In this document: piece by piece, positions 17,615 through 25,312 of the stretch
Position numbering within the stretch: the first letter of the stretch is position 1
How the letters are laid out: each line of letters starts with the position of its first letter
NCBI RefSeq assembly: GCF_004116335.1
Contig: NZ_PDKN01000006.1
Span: forward strand, 62,001-126,000
DNA: 64,000 bases
Direction: 5' to 3'
DNA from: Candidatus Marinarcus aquaticus
Lineage (GTDB): Bacteria > Campylobacterota > Campylobacteria > Campylobacterales > Arcobacteraceae
Notes under the pieces: model-generated
Databases searched by the model: none
Told to the model about the DNA's origin: nothing
What the model saw: only the letters and a program-made list of their open reading frames with translations
Program-made: the position numbers and the translations under genes

Positions 17615-18973
17615 TTGTTTGATGTATTAACCGGATCATTTAAAAATGCAGTCAGTAAAATCAGGTTTAAAGATGACGCGAATGCGTTAAAAAAAGCAAC
17701 CACTGAATTACGTAAATCACTTTTAAAAGCCGATGTTCACCATAAAACAACCAAAGAATTGATTACTAATGTTGAACTCAATACCAAACAACTTGGAATT
17801 GGTCAAGAATCATTTTTAAAATCACTTCAACAAGAACTGACCAATATTTTAACGACCAATGGAAACCAAGGATTTGTGTTTTCAAATACACCTCCTACGA
17901 CCGTATTAATGACAGGTTTGCAAGGAAGTGGTAAAACCACCACCACTGGTAAATTAGCAAACTATCTGAAACTAAGAAAGAAAAAAGTACTCGTTGCAGC
18001 GTGTGACTTACAACGACTTGCAGCAGTGGAACAACTCAAACAAATTGCTGAACAAATTGAAGTCGATATCTACTTTGATGACAATGAAAAAAATCCCGTT
18101 AAAATCGCAAAAGCAGCCCAAGAGAAAGCAAAAAAAGAGCACTATGATGTTCTTTTAGTCGATACAGCTGGTCGACTGGCCATTGATGCAGAGCTTATGG
18201 CACAACTTTCAGATGTAAAAAAAGCACTCTCTCCTAATGAAATTTTTTATGTTGCAGATTCATTAACGGGTCATGATGCAACCAAAACAGCCACATCATT
18301 TAAAGAACAAATTGGAATTGATGGGGTGATTTTATCAAAATATGATGGGGATACCAAAGGGGGAGTTGCACTTTCAATCGCTCACCAAGTAGGAGTTCCT
18401 TTAAGATTTATTGGTGTGGGTGAAAAGATGCCCGACATCGAAGTCTTTATTCCAGACAGAATTGTCTCTCGACTTATGGGAGCAGGGGACATGGAAGGTC
18501 TTGCAGAAAAAACAGCTGCCATCATCGATGAGAAAAAAGCCAAAGAGGTCTCTAAAAAAATTAAAAAGGGTGAGTTTAACTTCAATGATTTCTTAGAACA
18601 ACTCAATATGATGAAAAAACTGGGAAGCATGAAATCAATTATTGGAATGATTCCCGGACTTTCACAAATGGCGGGTCCTTTAAAAGATATGGATTTTGAA
18701 AACTCGGATGAGCTTAAACGAATCAAAGCATTGATTGCTTCTATGACGCCAAAAGAGAGAGAAAATCCAAGCTTAATGAACCCAAGCAGAAAGAAAAGAA
18801 TTGCAACAGGTTCAGGACTTTCAGAAGTGCAAATCAATAAAATCTTGAAGCAGTTTAAAAATGCCTCTAAAATGGCGAAAAAACTCTCAAGCAAAGGTGG
18901 CATGAAAGGACTTCAAAACATGATGTCTCAAATGCAAGGTATGCCCGGCGGAATGCCAAACTTACCACGATAA
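17615..18973 (+). CDS. ffh: Signal recognition particle GTPase
   Basis: SRP54 homologue that binds signal sequences and 4.5S RNA for co-translational membrane targeting. N domain at about residues 1-90, G domain with GLQGSGKTTTTGKLA near 104, DTAGR near 187 and TKGGVAL near 246. The Met-rich M domain runs from about 320 to the end and finishes MMSQMQGMPGGMPNLPR. 452 aa is normal. Start is TTG behind ggagaag; no ATG in frame is better placed. The 4.5S RNA gene was not found in the window. Confidence 0.97.
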   Translation: MFDVLTGSFKNAVSKIRFKDDANALKKATTELRKSLLKADVHHKTTKELITNVELNTKQLGIGQESFLKSLQQELTNILTTNGNQGFVFSNTPPTTVLMTGLQGSGKTTTTGKLANYLKLRKKKVLVAACDLQRLAAVEQLKQIAEQIEVDIYFDDNEKNPVKIAKAAQEKAKKEHYDVLLVDTAGRLAIDAELMAQLSDVKKALSPNEIFYVADSLTGHDATKTATSFKEQIGIDGVILSKYDGDTKGGVALSIAHQVGVPLRFIGVGEKMPDIEVFIPDRIVSRLMGAGDMEGLAEKTAAIIDEKKAKEVSKKIKKGEFNFNDFLEQLNMMKKLGSMKSIIGMIPGLSQMAGPLKDMDFENSDELKRIKALIASMTPKERENPSLMNPSRKKRIATGSGLSEVQINKILKQFKNASKMAKKLSSKGGMKGLQNMMSQMQGMPGGMPNLPR

Positions 18974-18981
18974 ACTTTTAA

Positions 18982-19027
18982 ATAGTATTGAGTTGTAAAC
19001 TCAGTTGAGTTTAGAATTCAATACTAT
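18982..19027. promoter_or_regulatory. Long dyad overlapping the rpsP promoter
   Basis: Outer arms atagtattga (18982-18991) and tcaatactat (19018-19027) and inner arms taaactca (18996-19003) and tgagttta (19006-19013) make one nearly continuous 46-base hairpin. It begins 8 bases after the ffh stop and covers the first bases of the rpsP -10 box. It lacks a clear T-run, so it may be the ffh 3' end, an operator, or both. Confidence 0.6.
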
Positions 19028-19030
19028 AAT
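19025..19030 (+). promoter_or_regulatory. -10 box of rpsP-khpA-rimM operon
   Basis: TATAAT 24 bases before the preferred rpsP ATG at 19054, with aaagga as ribosome site between them. Confidence 0.65.
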
Positions 19031-19053
19031 TGAACAATAAAAAGGAAAAAAAC

Positions 19054-19281
19054 ATGACAGTAATCAGATTAACAAGAATGGGACGAAACAAAAAACCATT
19101 TTACAGAATCGTAGTAACAGACTCTAGAAAGAGAAGAGATTCAGGTTGGATTGAATCAATTGGATACTACAACCCAGTAGTTGAGCCAAAAGTATTAAAG
19201 CTTGACGAAGAGAGATATAACTACTGGTTAAGTGTTGGTGCAAAACCAAGTGAAAAAGTTAAAAAGCTAGCAGCTAAATAG
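19054..19281 (+). CDS. rpsP: 30S ribosomal protein S16
   Basis: Small-subunit protein near the 5' domain of 16S r[23 protein letters not shown] followed by [12 protein letters not shown] and the YNPVVEP segment is the S16 signature. 75 aa from the ATG at 19054, which has aaagga upstream; an in-frame ATG at 19030 would begin at the end of the -10 box and is rejected. First gene of the usual rpsP-khpA-rimM group. Confidence 0.97.
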   Translation: MTVIRLTRMGRNKKPFYRIVVTDSRKRRDSGWIESIGYYNPVVEPKVLKLDEERYNYWLSVGAKPSEKVKKLAAK

Positions 19282-19289
19282 TTTTCACC

Positions 19290-19532
19290 ATGATCACTAA
19301 CTTTATTGAAAACTACGCAAAATTAATTGTGAGTTTTCCAGAAGAAATCACCGTGACAAAAGAGGTCATTGACGATACTTTTGCAGAGATTGTTATTCAT
19401 GCAAACAGTGCGGACATTGGTAAACTTATTGGTAAAAATGGAAACATGATTAATGCCATTAAGACCATGGCCAATGGATGTAAAGCAAAAGATGGTATTT
19501 CTTACAAAATACAAGTTTTAGCAAACGAATAA
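19290..19532 (+). CDS. khpA: KH-domain RNA-binding protein KhpA
   Basis: An 80-residue protein that is almost entirely one KH domain, with the G-x-x-G loop LIGKNGNMINAIKTM at about residues 43-57. In Gram-positive bacteria KhpA pairs with KhpB in RNA regulation of cell growth; the role in Campylobacterota is unknown. Its place between rpsP and rimM is conserved in many bacteria and suggests a ribosome-linked task. Confidence 0.93.
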   Translation: MITNFIENYAKLIVSFPEEITVTKEVIDDTFAEIVIHANSADIGKLIGKNGNMINAIKTMANGCKAKDGISYKIQVLANE

Positions 19533-19547
19533 CATAATAGGCAAAAC

Positions 19548-20081
19548 GTGAATAATAACGATATATACATTGGTAAAATAGGTAAAACTGTTGGTTTAGA
19601 TGGCACTGTAAAGGTCTATTTAGACTCAGACTTTCCTGAACAATTTAGAAAAGGCATCTCTTTTCATACCAATAGAAAAACATCGTTAACCATTAAGTCC
19701 TATAATGCCTCAAGAGGGATTTGTACATTTGAAAGCATTGATGATGTAGAGAGTGCAAAAAAACTTGTAAATCTGCAACTGTTTACAACCATTGAACAAA
19801 CCAGAGCAACTTGTGAACTTCAAGAGAATGAGTTTTTTTGGTTTGATTTGATTGGTTGTAAAATTGTAGATAATGAAAAGCTTGAGTTGGGTGTAGTAAA
19901 TGACATCCAACGACTTCCAAGCAGTGATTATTTTGAAGTGATTACTTCATCTGCATTAGTGGAAAAAGAGCTTCCAAAAAACTTCTTAATACCTTACATT
20001 CCTATGTATGTAATTAAAGTGGATATAGAGAATAAAACCATCTATACCCAAGATTGTATCTATATTTTAGAAAACTCTTAA
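19548..20081 (+). CDS. rimM: Ribosome maturation factor RimM
   Basis: Assembly factor that binds S19 and helps process 16S rRNA. The N-terminal RimM barrel (IYIGKIGKTVGLDGTVKVYL) and the C-terminal PRC-barrel with EFFWFDLIGCKI and FLIPYIPMYVIKVDIENKTI are both present; 177 aa is normal. It starts at GTG. trmD and rplS, which usually follow, are absent: the gene ends 4 bases inside the convergent minus-strand gene of the flagellar region. Confidence 0.93.
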   Translation: MNNNDIYIGKIGKTVGLDGTVKVYLDSDFPEQFRKGISFHTNRKTSLTIKSYNASRGICTFESIDDVESAKKLVNLQLFTTIEQTRATCELQENEFFWFDLIGCKIVDNEKLELGVVNDIQRLPSSDYFEVITSSALVEKELPKNFLIPYIPMYVIKVDIENKTIYTQDCIYILENS

Positions 20082-21316
20082 TAGACCATACAACGAGTTT
20101 CAAACTCATCTTTGGTCAGTTCTAACATCGTGATATTTTTATAGTTTGCTTTTTGTTGTAACGCATTTACTATATCAGAGTATTGCTCATTGTTATCTAA
20201 TGGTCCAATAAAAATCTCTATAAAATTTTTAGTGTTTCTACAGGGATTAATACGTGCATCAATGTCTTTAATTTTTGCCAATTCTGTTTTAAACAGAGTC
20301 TTTTTATAGGTAGGTACATGAACAAATTTTAAGAATGTATTTCCTTGTATTGTGGCATTTTTTTCACTGTTTTGTTGTGATGTCGCATCATTTTGTGTGT
20401 TGCTAGTATTGGTTTGCTCTTGTTGCGTTTGTCCATTTTGGCTTGCTTCTTGAGCTGCAAGTTTTTCAGCTTCCTCTTTGGCTTTTTGTTCAGCTTCTTC
20501 TTTTGCCAGACGCTCTTTTTCTAAACGTTCAACTTCCTCTTTGGCTTTTTGTTCAGCTTCTTCTTTTGCCAGACGCTCTTTTTCTAAACGTTCGGCTTCC
20601 TCTTTGGCTTTTTGTTCAGCTTTGAGTTTCTCTTGTCGTAAATACTCTTCTTCACTCATGCCAAGAAGTTCATATTTTGTAAGTTTTTCAAGCTGTTTAT
20701 TGACACGAGTGACATTAATATGATCCAATTTAAATTCATACGTTGGTTTTTGTACAACTGGTTTTTGCACTTGTTGTGTTTGCTCTGTTGGTTTTTCAGG
20801 CATGACTGCTTGTACGGGTTGTTCTTTTTTACCAGGTAAAAAAATAAATATGAGGGTAATGATCATTAAAAGTAAAATCAAGACAGCAATCAAAAGTTTA
20901 ACCAGATTTTTCTTATCTTGGAGCTTCTCTTTTAAACTCTGTTTTTGAGGCAGTTGGTTATCATTTTCGTCATTTTCATTGTGATGTACAATTTCGACAT
21001 CATCATCTTGTGTTGTAGACTCTTTTGTTGGCAGTTCGGTGCCTTCAACATACTGTTCTTCTTCAGGAATATTTTGTACAGGAGGTTTCTTCTCAATGCT
21101 GTCTTCAATGGCTTGTAGTCTGTCTTCCAGTCTTGGACCATCATCATAAAGAATCTCTTTTTTCTCTTCTTGAGCAGACTCCTCTTCATTGTCAGATGAA
21201 GATGTTATATCTTTTTCTAGACCTTCAATGTCATCAATATTGACATTATCCTCATCTAAAGACTCATTCTCTAGTGGATTATTTTCAAGATTTTCATTTG
21301 TTGTATCATTTGCCAT
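20078..21316 (-). CDS. Single-span membrane protein with charged coiled-coil repeat and SPOR-like tail
   Basis: Not recognised by name. The first about 130 residues are acidic and cytoplasmic, one membrane helix lies near 136-160 (LLIAVLILLLMIITLIFIFL), then a Gln/Pro linker and a Lys/Glu/Ala coiled coil with a 21-residue repeat (period 63 bases). The last about 85 residues contain two cysteines and IEIFIGPLDNNEQYSDIVNALQ, which resembles a SPOR fold. The likely shape is an inner-membrane anchor with a periplasmic rod ending in a possible peptidoglycan-binding head. It is the last of three minus-strand genes behind flgG, and its start overlaps the end of the preceding gene by 11 bases. A flagellar role is inference from position. 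Confidence 0.75.
   Translation of the reverse strand: MANDTTNENLENNPLENESLDEDNVNIDDIEGLEKDITSSSDNEEESAQEEKKEILYDDGPRLEDRLQAIEDSIEKKPPVQNIPEEEQYVEGTELPTKESTTQDDDVEIVHHNENDENDNQLPQKQSLKEKLQDKKNLVKLLIAVLILLLMIITLIFIFLPGKKEQPVQAVMPEKPTEQTQQVQKPVVQKPTYEFKLDHINVTRVNKQLEKLTKYELLGMSEEEYLRQEKLKAEQKAKEEAERLEKERLAKEEAEQKAKEEVERLEKERLAKEEAEQKAKEEAEKLAAQEASQNGQTQQEQTNTSNTQNDATSQQNSEKNATIQGNTFLKFVHVPTYKKTLFKTELAKIKDIDARINPCRNTKNFIEIFIGPLDNNEQYSDIVNALQQKANYKNITMLELTKDEFETRCMVY
20471..20622. repeat. 63-bp in-frame tandem repeat
   Basis: About 2.4 copies starting at 20471, 20534 and 20597, nearly identical (the first two differ at few positions). It encodes the 21-residue coiled-coil unit EEAEQKAKEEVERLEKERLAK in the minus-strand protein. 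High identity suggests recent slippage or expansion and possible length variation between strains. Confidence 0.9.
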
Positions 21317-21746
21317 TTGAACTCTTTAATTGTTTTCTTTTTTCTCTCTGTTTTTGCAGAATTTTCTCACGGTTTCTTTGATAATATTCTCTTCTATACT
21401 CTCTTAAATCTTCTTTTTTCTTCTCACGGTACTCTTTATCGTATTGCAGTCGTTTTTCTCGGTTCTCTTCATAATACTTCTGTTTTTGTTCTTTATAATC
21501 TTTGATTTTTTGTACAATTTTATCTTTACGGCTATCAACATGAGATTTCTGCTTTTTGGCAATCTCTTTGATTTTTTGAGTAAAAAAGTCTCCGTTTAAT
21601 TCTTTAAAATAGTCAATTTCTGGTCTGACTGGTGCATTGTTTGCTTGTTGTTTTGCAAGCTTTTGTTTGAGATAATACTCACGCTTTTTTTTCTTATGCG
21701 CAAGCATGTTCTCTTTTCGGATTCGTTTAAGTTCTGCTAAATCCAT
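21306..21746 (-). CDS. Small basic, highly charged hypothetical protein
   Basis: Not recognised. 146 residues, very rich in Lys, Arg, Glu and Tyr, largely helical. The C-terminal half has near repeats of the form YREKKKEDLREYRREYYQRN followed by REKILQKQREKR. No membrane segment or signal peptide. It lies 14 bases after flgG on the same strand and overlaps the next gene by 11 bases, so the three are co-transcribed. Length and helical charge recall the export chaperone FliJ, and no other FliJ candidate was seen in the locus, but the sequence gives no direct support. Nucleic-acid binding is another option. Confidence 0.65.
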   Translation of the reverse strand: MDLAELKRIRKENMLAHKKKKREYYLKQKLAKQQANNAPVRPEIDYFKELNGDFFTQKIKEIAKKQKSHVDSRKDKIVQKIKDYKEQKQKYYEENREKRLQYDKEYREKKKEDLREYRREYYQRNREKILQKQREKRKQLKSSNGK

Positions 21747-21760
21747 TGTTTAACTGACTA

Positions 21761-22549
21761 CTAACTTTTTAATCTGTTTACGATACTTAACATCTCATCG
21801 GTGGTTGTGATTGATTTAGAGTTTGCTTCGTATGCCCGTTGAGCTGTAATTAAATCAACCATTTCGTTTACCAAGGCCACATTTGAAGATTCAACAAATG
21901 CTTGTTTGATGTTTCCAAAAGCGTCTTCACTGGGAATACCTTCTACTGGGTCACCCGAAGCGTCAGTTGCTTGGAAAAGAGATTTTCCAAGAGGTGCAAG
22001 TCCTGCTGGGTTTACGAAGTCAACAATGGTCACTTGACCCAAATCTTGGGTATCACCTGTGACGGGATCAACTGCACTGACTGTACCATCTTCGGCAATA
22101 GAGATTTTTGTAAACGTACTTGGAATAACGATTTCAGGTTCTAATTTGAATCCGTTTCCATTGACTAAAGCTCCATCGCTGTCTCGTTTAAAAGCCCCAT
22201 TTCTTGTATAGGCAATCTCTCCATCAGGCAGAGTAATTTGAAAGAAACCTTTTCCTTCGATGGCCATATCCAAAGGATTCCCTGTCTCTTTTAAATCCCC
22301 TTCTAAAAAGCTTTTTTGAATACCAGAGATTCGAACCCCTAAACCTACATCAATACCTGTAGGATTGATTGTTGTTTGAGATGTTCGACCAGAAGTGTAG
22401 TTGAGTGTTTCATACATCAGGTCTTGAAACTCGGCTCGGTCTTTTTTAAAACCAATGGTATTTACGTTCGCAATGTTATTTGACGTGACATCAATGGCAT
22501 GTTGTTGCGCTGTCATTCCTGTTGCAGCTGTGTATAAACCTCTGATCAT
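21761..22549 (-). CDS. flgG: Flagellar distal rod protein FlgG
   Basis: Distal rod subunit of the flagellar basal body. N-terminal AATGMTAQQHAIDVTSNNIAN with NTIGFKKDRAEFQDLMY, the central GNPLDMAIEGKGFFQITLPDG and the C-terminal QRAYEANSKSITTTDEMLS are the FlgG hallmarks; 262 aa matches E. coli (260). It is on the minus strand, divergent from cheY, and heads a three-gene unit with two uncharacterised proteins. Ribosome site aaagg lies before the ATG. Confidence 0.96.
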   Translation of the reverse strand: MIRGLYTAATGMTAQQHAIDVTSNNIANVNTIGFKKDRAEFQDLMYETLNYTSGRTSQTTINPTGIDVGLGVRISGIQKSFLEGDLKETGNPLDMAIEGKGFFQITLPDGEIAYTRNGAFKRDSDGALVNGNGFKLEPEIVIPSTFTKISIAEDGTVSAVDPVTGDTQDLGQVTIVDFVNPAGLAPLGKSLFQATDASGDPVEGIPSEDAFGNIKQAFVESSNVALVNEMVDLITAQRAYEANSKSITTTDEMLSIVNRLKS

Positions 22550-22585
22550 GTTGCATCCTTTAGGTCAGTTTCCATATATGGTAAG

Positions 22586-22591
22586 ATTATA
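22586..22591 (-). promoter_or_regulatory. -10 box for flgG
   Basis: TATAAT read on the minus strand (attata on plus), 37 bases from the flgG start. No sigma54 (GG-N10-GC) or sigma28 pattern was seen in this intergenic space. Confidence 0.6.
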
Positions 22592-22672
22592 TTTAAAGAA
22601 CTTTTAAAGTTAGATTAAAATTAGCATTCAATTTTTTTTAAATTATTAAGTATATATTTAAATCAAATTAAA

Positions 22673-22678
22673 TATAAT
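22673..22678 (+). promoter_or_regulatory. -10 box for the cheY-led unit
   Basis: TATAAT 39 bases before the cheY ATG in a very AT-rich stretch; aaagg precedes the start. Confidence 0.6.
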
Positions 22679-22716
22679 GTAGCAAATTTTATAAAAATGC
22701 TGCTAAAGGTAAAAAG

Positions 22717-23085
22717 ATGAAAATTCTTATTGTTGATGATAGTTCTACTATGAGAAGAATTATAGGTAACGTAGTACAGCAACTCGGGTTTACCAAAGAT
22801 GATTTCGATGAAGCAGAAGATGGATTAAAAGCGTGGAAAGAATTATCAAGTAACAAATATGATGTAATCTTAACAGATTGGAACATGCCCAATATGAATG
22901 GTTTAGAACTGGTTAAAAAAGTAAGAAGTGAAGGTCAACATCAAAGCATACCAATAATTATGATTACCACTGAAGGTGGTAAAAGTGAAGTTATTACTGC
23001 TTTAAAAGCAGGTGTTAACAACTATATTGTCAAACCTTTTAGTGCAGAAATACTAAAAGAAAAACTTGACGGTGTATTAAAATAA
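22717..23085 (+). CDS. cheY: Chemotaxis response regulator CheY
   Basis: Single receiver domain of 122 aa. Phospho-acceptor Asp54 (VILTDWNMPNMNG), the acidic pair Asp7-Asp8 (IVDDSS), the Thr near 84 in IMITTEGG and Lys near 106 in VKPF are all in place. No output domain, so it acts by binding the flagellar switch. The next gene encodes a CheZ-like protein, giving a signal and its likely phosphatase at the head of the plus-strand flagellar locus. Other stand-alone receivers are possible, but the match to CheY is good. Confidence 0.92.
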   Translation: MKILIVDDSSTMRRIIGNVVQQLGFTKDDFDEAEDGLKAWKELSSNKYDVILTDWNMPNMNGLELVKKVRSEGQHQSIPIIMITTEGGKSEVITALKAGVNNYIVKPFSAEILKEKLDGVLK

Positions 23086-23095
23086 GGGGTTTGCA

Positions 23096-24139
23096 ATGAG
23101 TATGAGTCAAGAAGAAATTGAAGCGTTGATGAATGGTCTGGATATTTCAGATGAAGAGAAACCAGCTGAAGAGAGTACAGAAGTAGAAGAGGAAAGCGGT
23201 GCTTCTATGTCTGAAGATGACATCGAACAATTGATTGCTGCAACCAATTCAGAAACCCCTGAAGAAGAGACTGCCGTAGTTGAAGATGAAGAAGAATCAG
23301 CTCAAGAGAGCGAAATTGAGAAAGTTGAGAGTGACAATGACGAGACTTTAGCTTCTCCTGATGTAAAAGATGATATAACAGATGTACTTAATGAGATTGA
23401 CAACATGCCAACGCCAGAGGATGAAGTACCTGAAGATGAGTCTGAAGAGGAAACCAGCAGCGTAGATGAAGAATTGATATCAATGGATGATGTCTCTACA
23501 GATGAGTTAGAAGAGGAACTCATTCAAGAGATAGATGACAACAACGATGATGATGAAGAGTTCAATAAAAAAGCTGAATCATGGACAAGCGAAAAAATTA
23601 ATAAGGGAGAGTTCCCATTGCCAGTAGAGCCGAATACAAAAGTAGTAAGCCAACTTAATGAAGTTGCAAATGACAGTGAGGAAAAAGCGAGTAAGATTTT
23701 TGACGTCTTAAGTTTTGTGTTGGACGAAAACGATGCCATTTCAAAAAATAAAAAAGACATTGATGCGTTTTTAGACAAAGAGGTTGAACTGTTAACTTCA
23801 TTGTCAAAAAAGTTTCCCAATATTGCCGTTTTTAAAGATCGGCTTGAAGAGGCAGAAAATATGAAGGCTGTTACTGCTGATATTTCATCGAAACTTGATG
23901 CAGAAAATATGCAAATCTTTGAAGCCATGGAGTTGATGCAATTTCATGATATTAACCGACAAAAAATTGAACGAGTAATGTCAGTGATTCGAAAACTCAG
24001 CACCTATTTAAATAACCTTTTTGAAGAAGAAGGAGAAGTTAAAGAGATTGCTGTTGCGAAGTATATTCACGGTGATGGGGATTCTGAGGTTGTAGGTGCG
24101 GATGATTTAGATGCGTTAATTCAAGAGTTCAACAAATAA
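23096..24139 (+). CDS. cheZ: CheZ-like CheY phosphatase with acidic N-terminal extension
   Basis: The C-terminal half is helical and contains ELMQFHDINRQKIERVMSVI; Asp285 and Gln289 correspond to the D-x-x-x-Q catalytic pair of CheZ (FQDLTGQ in E. coli). The first about 160 residues are strongly acidic and disordered. Within them are two short peptides of the kind found at the N-terminus of FliM, MSQEEIEALMNGLD (about 3-16) and MSEDDIEQLIAAT (about 38-50), which in FliM bind phosphorylated CheY. It directly follows cheY (10-base gap). Family call by motif; remote CheZ homologues are known in Campylobacterota. Confidence 0.75.
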   Translation: MSMSQEEIEALMNGLDISDEEKPAEESTEVEEESGASMSEDDIEQLIAATNSETPEEETAVVEDEEESAQESEIEKVESDNDETLASPDVKDDITDVLNEIDNMPTPEDEVPEDESEEETSSVDEELISMDDVSTDELEEELIQEIDDNNDDDEEFNKKAESWTSEKINKGEFPLPVEPNTKVVSQLNEVANDSEEKASKIFDVLSFVLDENDAISKNKKDIDAFLDKEVELLTSLSKKFPNIAVFKDRLEEAENMKAVTADISSKLDAENMQIFEAMELMQFHDINRQKIERVMSVIRKLSTYLNNLFEEEGEVKEIAVAKYIHGDGDSEVVGADDLDALIQEFNK

Positions 24140-24149
24140 AGGATAAGCC

Positions 24150-24863
24150 ATGTATCCATTAGCAGCAGGAATGATCAACCAACTTAATCGAGTTGATACT
24201 ATTTCTAATAATTTAGCCAATGCCAACACCAATGGTTATAAACAAACCGGTTTAACAGAAGGCACGTTTAACAACTATTTAGATAAAGCAGTGGAACAAA
24301 ACAAACCCACTTCTAAACTCAATGTGGTTATGAATAATGTACCCAAACTGGACGCACGATTTATCAACAGTGAAATGGGACCAATGGTGCAAACAGCCAA
24401 TGCATTGGATTTTGCTTTAAAACAACCCGATACCTTTTTCAAAGTGCAAGCACCTAATGGAGAAATTCATTTGACACGTGATGGTTCATTTAAAGTGGTC
24501 AATGACCAACTTGTAAATGCCAATAACTATCCTGTACTTGATGGAGAGAATGAACCCATTCAAGTTGAAGAGGGTGTCAATATTGCTGCTGTACTTGGTA
24601 TTGCGCAAACCACTTACGATAACTTAGAAAATGTAGGAAAAAATGGTTTTCGAGTTAAAGAGAATGCGCTTGTGAATTATAATGCTGTAGAAGATCCTTT
24701 AACCGCAGCAGAGCAAGGTGTCTTGGAAAAATCAAATGTGAATTCTGTGACAGCAATGGTACAGCTCATTGATGCGCACCGACGTTTTGAACAAGCACAA
24801 AAAGCGATTACGGGTATTGGAGAGATGAACTCTAAAATGATGGATAAACTAACAGCGAACTAA
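24150..24863 (+). CDS. flgF: Flagellar rod protein FlgF
   Basis: Proximal rod subunit of the flagellar axial family. It has the N-terminal MINQLNRVDTISNNLANANT and NGYKQTGL block, the central FFKVQAPNGEIHLTRDGSFK and the C-terminal VTAMVQLIDAHRRFEQAQK. At 237 aa it fits FlgF (251 in E. coli) better than FlgG. A second FlgG-like name is possible, but true flgG is on the opposite strand. Ribosome site aaagga before the ATG; 16 bases separate it from flgB. Confidence 0.86.
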   Translation: MYPLAAGMINQLNRVDTISNNLANANTNGYKQTGLTEGTFNNYLDKAVEQNKPTSKLNVVMNNVPKLDARFINSEMGPMVQTANALDFALKQPDTFFKVQAPNGEIHLTRDGSFKVVNDQLVNANNYPVLDGENEPIQVEEGVNIAAVLGIAQTTYDNLENVGKNGFRVKENALVNYNAVEDPLTAAEQGVLEKSNVNSVTAMVQLIDAHRRFEQAQKAITGIGEMNSKMMDKLTAN

Positions 24864-24879
24864 TGAAAGGGTTTAATTA

Positions 24880-25290
24880 ATGGAAGCAAGTCATGTCAGC
24901 GGACTCTTATTTAACCAGTTGAGTTTTCGAGGAGAGAGACAAAAAGTAATCTCTGGAAATATTGCCAATATCAATACTCCAGATTATAAAACCAAAGACT
25001 TAGTCTTTGAAGATGAACTTCAAAAAGCAAAAAGCAAGGATGATTTACAACTTGCAACCACACATCAAAATCATATTCCATTTGATTTAACACAACCTAA
25101 AAAGACAGGACCTCAAGTAGTGAATGTACCTAATCTGATTGAAAAAAATGATGGAAACAACGTCAGTTTAGATAAACAAATGAGTGAAATGTCTAAAAAC
25201 AGTGTTTTGTTTAACGCACTGCAAGCCTCAATTAAAAAAGATTCAGGATGGATGAAAACCGTCATTGATTCGTCATCAAAAAGTCAATAA
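24880..25290 (+). CDS. flgB: Flagellar rod protein FlgB
   Basis: Proximal rod subunit. 136 residues with the axial-family signature SGNIANINTPDYKTKDLVFE near residues 25-45 and a C-terminal helix NSVLFNALQASIKKDSGWM. It lacks the long middle domain of FlgF, FlgG and FlgE, as expected. FlgC, its usual partner, is about 17 kb downstream behind fliE, so the usual flgBC-fliE group is split here. Confidence 0.93.
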   Translation: MEASHVSGLLFNQLSFRGERQKVISGNIANINTPDYKTKDLVFEDELQKAKSKDDLQLATTHQNHIPFDLTQPKKTGPQVVNVPNLIEKNDGNNVSLDKQMSEMSKNSVLFNALQASIKKDSGWMKTVIDSSSKSQ

Positions 25291-25312
25291 TGATTACTAG
25301 GAATAACAATAT

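Noticed and set aside
18382-18903. 173-codon minus-strand frame
   Set aside because: Shadow of the Ffh G and M domains; no ribosome site or recognisable protein features.
20471-20622. CRISPR-like direct repeats
   Set aside because: Units are contiguous without unique spacers and encode an in-frame coiled coil, so they are a coding tandem repeat.
21306-21746. Naming the 146-aa charged protein FliJ
   Set aside because: Length and helicity fit, but charge pattern and repeats do not match FliJ closely enough.
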